From Gordonia sp. X0973 (lineage in GTDB: Bacteria > Actinomycetota > Actinomycetes > Mycobacteriales > Mycobacteriaceae): a stretch of DNA of 64,000 nt. Below, piece by piece: positions 62,401-64,000 of the stretch (the first letter of the stretch is position 1; the number at the start of each line of letters is the position of its first letter). The stretch covers positions 2,728,001-2,792,000 of the forward strand of contig NZ_CP054691.1 of NCBI RefSeq assembly GCF_013348785.1. The letters run 5' to 3'. The notes beneath the pieces are model-generated. The model saw only the letters and a list, made by a program, of their open reading frames with translations, was not told where the DNA came from and did no database searches. The translations under genes and the position numbers were made by a program.

Positions 62401-63142
62401 CGCGGGCCGAACCGGTCTGGCTGGCCACGATCTCACCGAGCATGGCCAGCGCATTGGCGCGGGTGCCGGTGATCGCCGAATCGGGCAGCGTCTCGAAGAT
62501 GTCGGGGGTCACCATGAACACACCCATGAGGCGCGGGTCGACGCCCTGCACGAGGGTGAGGATGCGGCAGACGTCGAGCGCCATCGACGCCCCGGCGCCG
62601 CCGGCCATCGAGGAGACGACGAGCACGATCGGCTGGTCGTTGGAGCTGTAGGCCCCGGCGCCCGGGATCTTCAGCGAGCGCATCTCGGTGTCGGTGGGGT
62701 TGGTGAACAGTTCGTCCCAGGCGCGCTGCAGCGCCTTGCGGACGGTGTCGACCCGGCTCAGCGTGATCATCCGGCCCAGTGCGCGGTATTGGCCGGCGCC
62801 GGTGGACAGCGGCGTGTAGACGGTCTCCGGGTCGCGCGGCGCCCAGGTGGCGATCGTGTCGAGTTCGTTGTTCGCGACGAGGCGCTGGGTCATGGCGTTG
62901 TCGAGGACCTTGTAGCTGTCGCTCTCCGGGCCGGTGCCGACGTAGACCCCGCCCTGGTCGGGCACGGTTCCGACGCCGGGGACCCCCGACGGCGACGTCG
63001 GGACGTCGAGGTGCACGAACTGCCAACCCGAGGGCAGTTTGTCGATCCCGTGGGCCCGCAGGTCCGACTTCAGCTGATCCATCATGTAGGCCAGCGCGGC
63101 TCCACCGGAACCACCGCAGCCGACCACCAGAAAGCGCTTCAT
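59492..63142 (-). CDS. Tubulin-like protein (Tubulin_2 family)
   Basis: A 1216-residue protein. Its first about 300 residues fit the bacterial tubulin-like domain. The start is a nucleotide-binding MKRFLVVGCGGSGGAAL (1-17), GAGQYRALGR lies near 116-124, and the tubulin/FtsZ signature loop appears as MAGGAGASMALD (179-190), a variant of GGGTGSG. The long remainder is helical and unrecognised. Such proteins sit in operons with GTPases, vWA and TerD proteins. It may form filaments or a nucleotide-dependent platform (inference). ATG at 63142 is used. Confidence 0.82.
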   Translation of the reverse strand: MKRFLVVGCGGSGGAALAYMMDQLKSDLRAHGIDKLPSGWQFVHLDVPTSPSGVPGVGTVPDQGGVYVGTGPESDSYKVLDNAMTQRLVANNELDTIATWAPRDPETVYTPLSTGAGQYRALGRMITLSRVDTVRKALQRAWDELFTNPTDTEMRSLKIPGAGAYSSNDQPIVLVVSSMAGGAGASMALDVCRILTLVQGVDPRLMGVFMVTPDIFETLPDSAITGTRANALAMLGEIVASQTGSARATDVALLRALGHEHGEGTLIPFARVFPVGRYVGAQRTIFGDGTPGAVYRGLGRGLAGLMLSGSATQQFVEWDLTNAVGDQGSLEYLGWGNKQWNNVPWGTFGYASLSMGRDRYAEYSSQRLARSSVDKLLRGHLQPGNDASDEEQVNAILDNQWSNICYSLGLPEGADGSSSGLAQWLMSSVLPGDQVFAQARGVVNTAVRPMIDQTPGVNGEQWAARVGQVLAERRHALAEGANSVAYHQAFNWHLHFAGALEQATARALATQGLPYATGMVKRVARLLDEVILPAMTDLSKYGPPDIADLPPEVKATLASLSGTIANPAPIADEVFAGSARTVERQVYAALAHHVGNAVGAMITEVFDPLVDALNESQTLLRQAAGANRQQVGLALLQTDEYAAWPADTDELVAERFSEADNEVMLTRSAEFKQRYEMDLPASVGATSSDPRLLGEGISRAAGHVITGFWTTVDGSTSPAAEQPVVERTTTWVSRAFPRHPETGDGLIAQRATYDVHLRPAELLGRSRRFVARTGESFDRFCSVSLRQYVEGEDAPESERAARRTDLELRFGEAVNLARPLASVNENAMQAIHGVAEMTYRYKFSAIPFLGLSVAGDLKTALAATARVDKKSADALGNALTDEAKIKRIDIFGSYPNYSPLAYEAVIEPAARQWLASSPGQRKAFWTMRRSRPLQASLPMHENERRAMVGGWLLGQAIGQVQIPGPPFADAVHVWDSQASRWLPFPNPLLTPPSEFLAEYDWLPAVLESLLVAIAQSHQPPVMASMAPYRALRAIFDAGAENPSTGLDQRQLAAVTNMANWLRTGETGTGVASVIADTGPGVSIRDRAERLRAYLAYQHEFVSKNYMEPGEGAGPGQSGAEGTGVFARITVREQASKTPIYRDIAPDIYWATNELLGVLDAAVALAEQGGAAPTTAPTFQSGETFAAPSMDSFNPPPMGSAAPDPTAPQAPGKPDGF

Positions 63143-63208
63143 CTCGTTATCAATCCTCTTCGCGAACTATTTGTCCATCTGCGGCCCACCCCGAACCGGG
63201 CGGCAGCC

Positions 63209-64000
63209 TCACCGTTGGAACGGGTTGAAATCCGTCCCGGCCTGGCCCGGCTGCCCCGCCGGACCCGGTTGCGGGTTCGGTTGCGGGTTCGATTGTGCCG
63301 GATCGGTCGGAGCGGCCGTCGGTCCGGCGGGGGATGCGGCCGGCGGGCCGTAGGGATTGACCGGCCCGGCTCCGCCCGGTCGCGGCGGGCCGAATGCCCC
63401 CGGCGCGGGCGGCGGCACCGGAGCGCCGAACGGATCGGCACCGGGTCCGCGGCCACCGCTGCCGAAGGGATCGGCACCGGCGGGTCCGGCCGCGGCGGCA
63501 CCGGCCTGGGCGCGCAGCGTCGCGAGCCCGGGTCCGAGGTGCTCGGTGATCTCCTCGGTGAACCGGGCGAGCACCGGCTCCCCCGCGTCGGCACCGGCCA
63601 GCACGACCACCGTCGCCCGGTCCGGCGCGCCGTTGGGGTCGTGCAGGATGAACCACCGGTTGTGGACCGCCAGTGGCAGCTTGGCATCCGGGTTCGGCCC
63701 CACCGTCTCGCCGCTCTTGCCCGCGGCGCCGACCGTCCCCGGCGCACTCGCCTGCACGTATCCGGTACCGAACGGCGACCGTCCGACGCGGGTGTCCAGA
63801 CTGATCCCGTCACCGAGGTCGAGGTGCCGCGACGCAGCGGCCGTCCCCGGCACCATGCGCACCAGATCGGTGTCGGCGAAGGCGAAGGGCTCGCCGTCGC
63901 GCAACACGCTGGAGCCGCTGATCGTCACCGGAATCGCCTGGGCGCGCAGCGACCGGGCCGGGATGCGGGCCGTCCACCACTTGGCCAGGTAGGCCAGGCC
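63209..64000 (-). CDS. First visible gene of the operon, partial at right edge
   Basis: An open reading frame that continues beyond the window: the 24 codons upstream of the GTG at 63928 stay open and read like protein (LAKWWTARIPARSL). The visible 263 residues comprise a beta-rich region and a helix, followed by a Pro/Gly/Ala-rich tail of about 90 residues ending FNPFQR. I do not recognise the fold. A vWA or secretion-linked protein upstream of the tubulin-like gene is possible. The stop is 66 bases ahead of the tubulin-like gene. Confidence 0.7.
   Translation of the reverse strand, partial: GLAYLAKWWTARIPARSLRAQAIPVTISGSSVLRDGEPFAFADTDLVRMVPGTAAASRHLDLGDGISLDTRVGRSPFGTGYVQASAPGTVGAAGKSGETVGPNPDAKLPLAVHNRWFILHDPNGAPDRATVVVLAGADAGEPVLARFTEEITEHLGPGLATLRAQAGAAAAGPAGADPFGSGGRGPGADPFGAPVPPPAPGAFGPPRPGGAGPVNPYGPPAASPAGPTAAPTDPAQSNPQPNPQPGPAGQPGQAGTDFNPFQR

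Overview
The window is high-GC actinobacterial DNA. Gene content points to the mycolic-acid-bearing Mycobacteriales, most likely Gordonia or a close relative (inference). The markers are MtrA-MtrB-LpqB, SecA1, a DesA3-type desaturase with its oxidoreductase, a WS/DGAT-like acyltransferase, and type VII secretion (ESX) substrates including PE-like and PPE-like proteins. The order aroA-rsgA-desaturase-oxidoreductase-small conserved gene-WS/DGAT-secA-hpf-comF-lpqB-mtrB-mtrA-tmk-ahcY follows, from memory, the Rv3227 to Rv3248c region of M. tuberculosis, with insertions and inversions. The [32 protein letters not shown] block matches Rv3455c to Rv3462c. These blocks lie far apart in M. tuberculosis but are neighbours here. 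I see no rRNA, tRNA, CRISPR array or transposase.

Layout: 0-10 kb carries redox, stress and transport genes, gdhA, a Nudix hydrolase and the aroA-rsgA pair. A VapBC-type toxin-antitoxin pair (9.9-10.5 kb) sits between rsgA and two tandem desaturases, which are divergent from their electron-transfer partner across an operator-like palindrome. 14-19 kb has a WS/DGAT homologue with a degenerate catalytic motif, a secreted lipase and a membrane protein. 19-28 kb holds secA, hpf, comF and lpqB-mtrB-mtrA. 28-34 kb has a sulfatase, a large LuxR-type regulator and tmk in inverted orientation. ahcY, an amino acid permease and a cation-efflux gene follow.

38.4-42.7 kb is a compact eight-gene operon of ESX-type substrates and accessory proteins (two YbaB-like, one EspC-like, one large Ala/Pro-rich protein, PE-like, PPE-like, two WXG100-like) without any ESX membrane or ATPase gene. 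It is preceded by an ECF-sigma-type promoter (GGAAC-N17-CGTC). A nearly identical copy of that promoter sits in front of a small gene beside secA, suggesting one regulon.

49.1-64.0 kb is the most unusual part: an almost gap-free operon running off the right edge. It encodes a tubulin-like protein, a two-helix membrane protein, a fibronectin-III-like protein, a protein resembling GTPase-associated protein 1, a von Willebrand factor A protein, a zinc-ribbon GTPase and a TerD-family protein. It looks like a GTPase/tubulin-like/TerD stress or conflict system, and its function is not established from the sequence.
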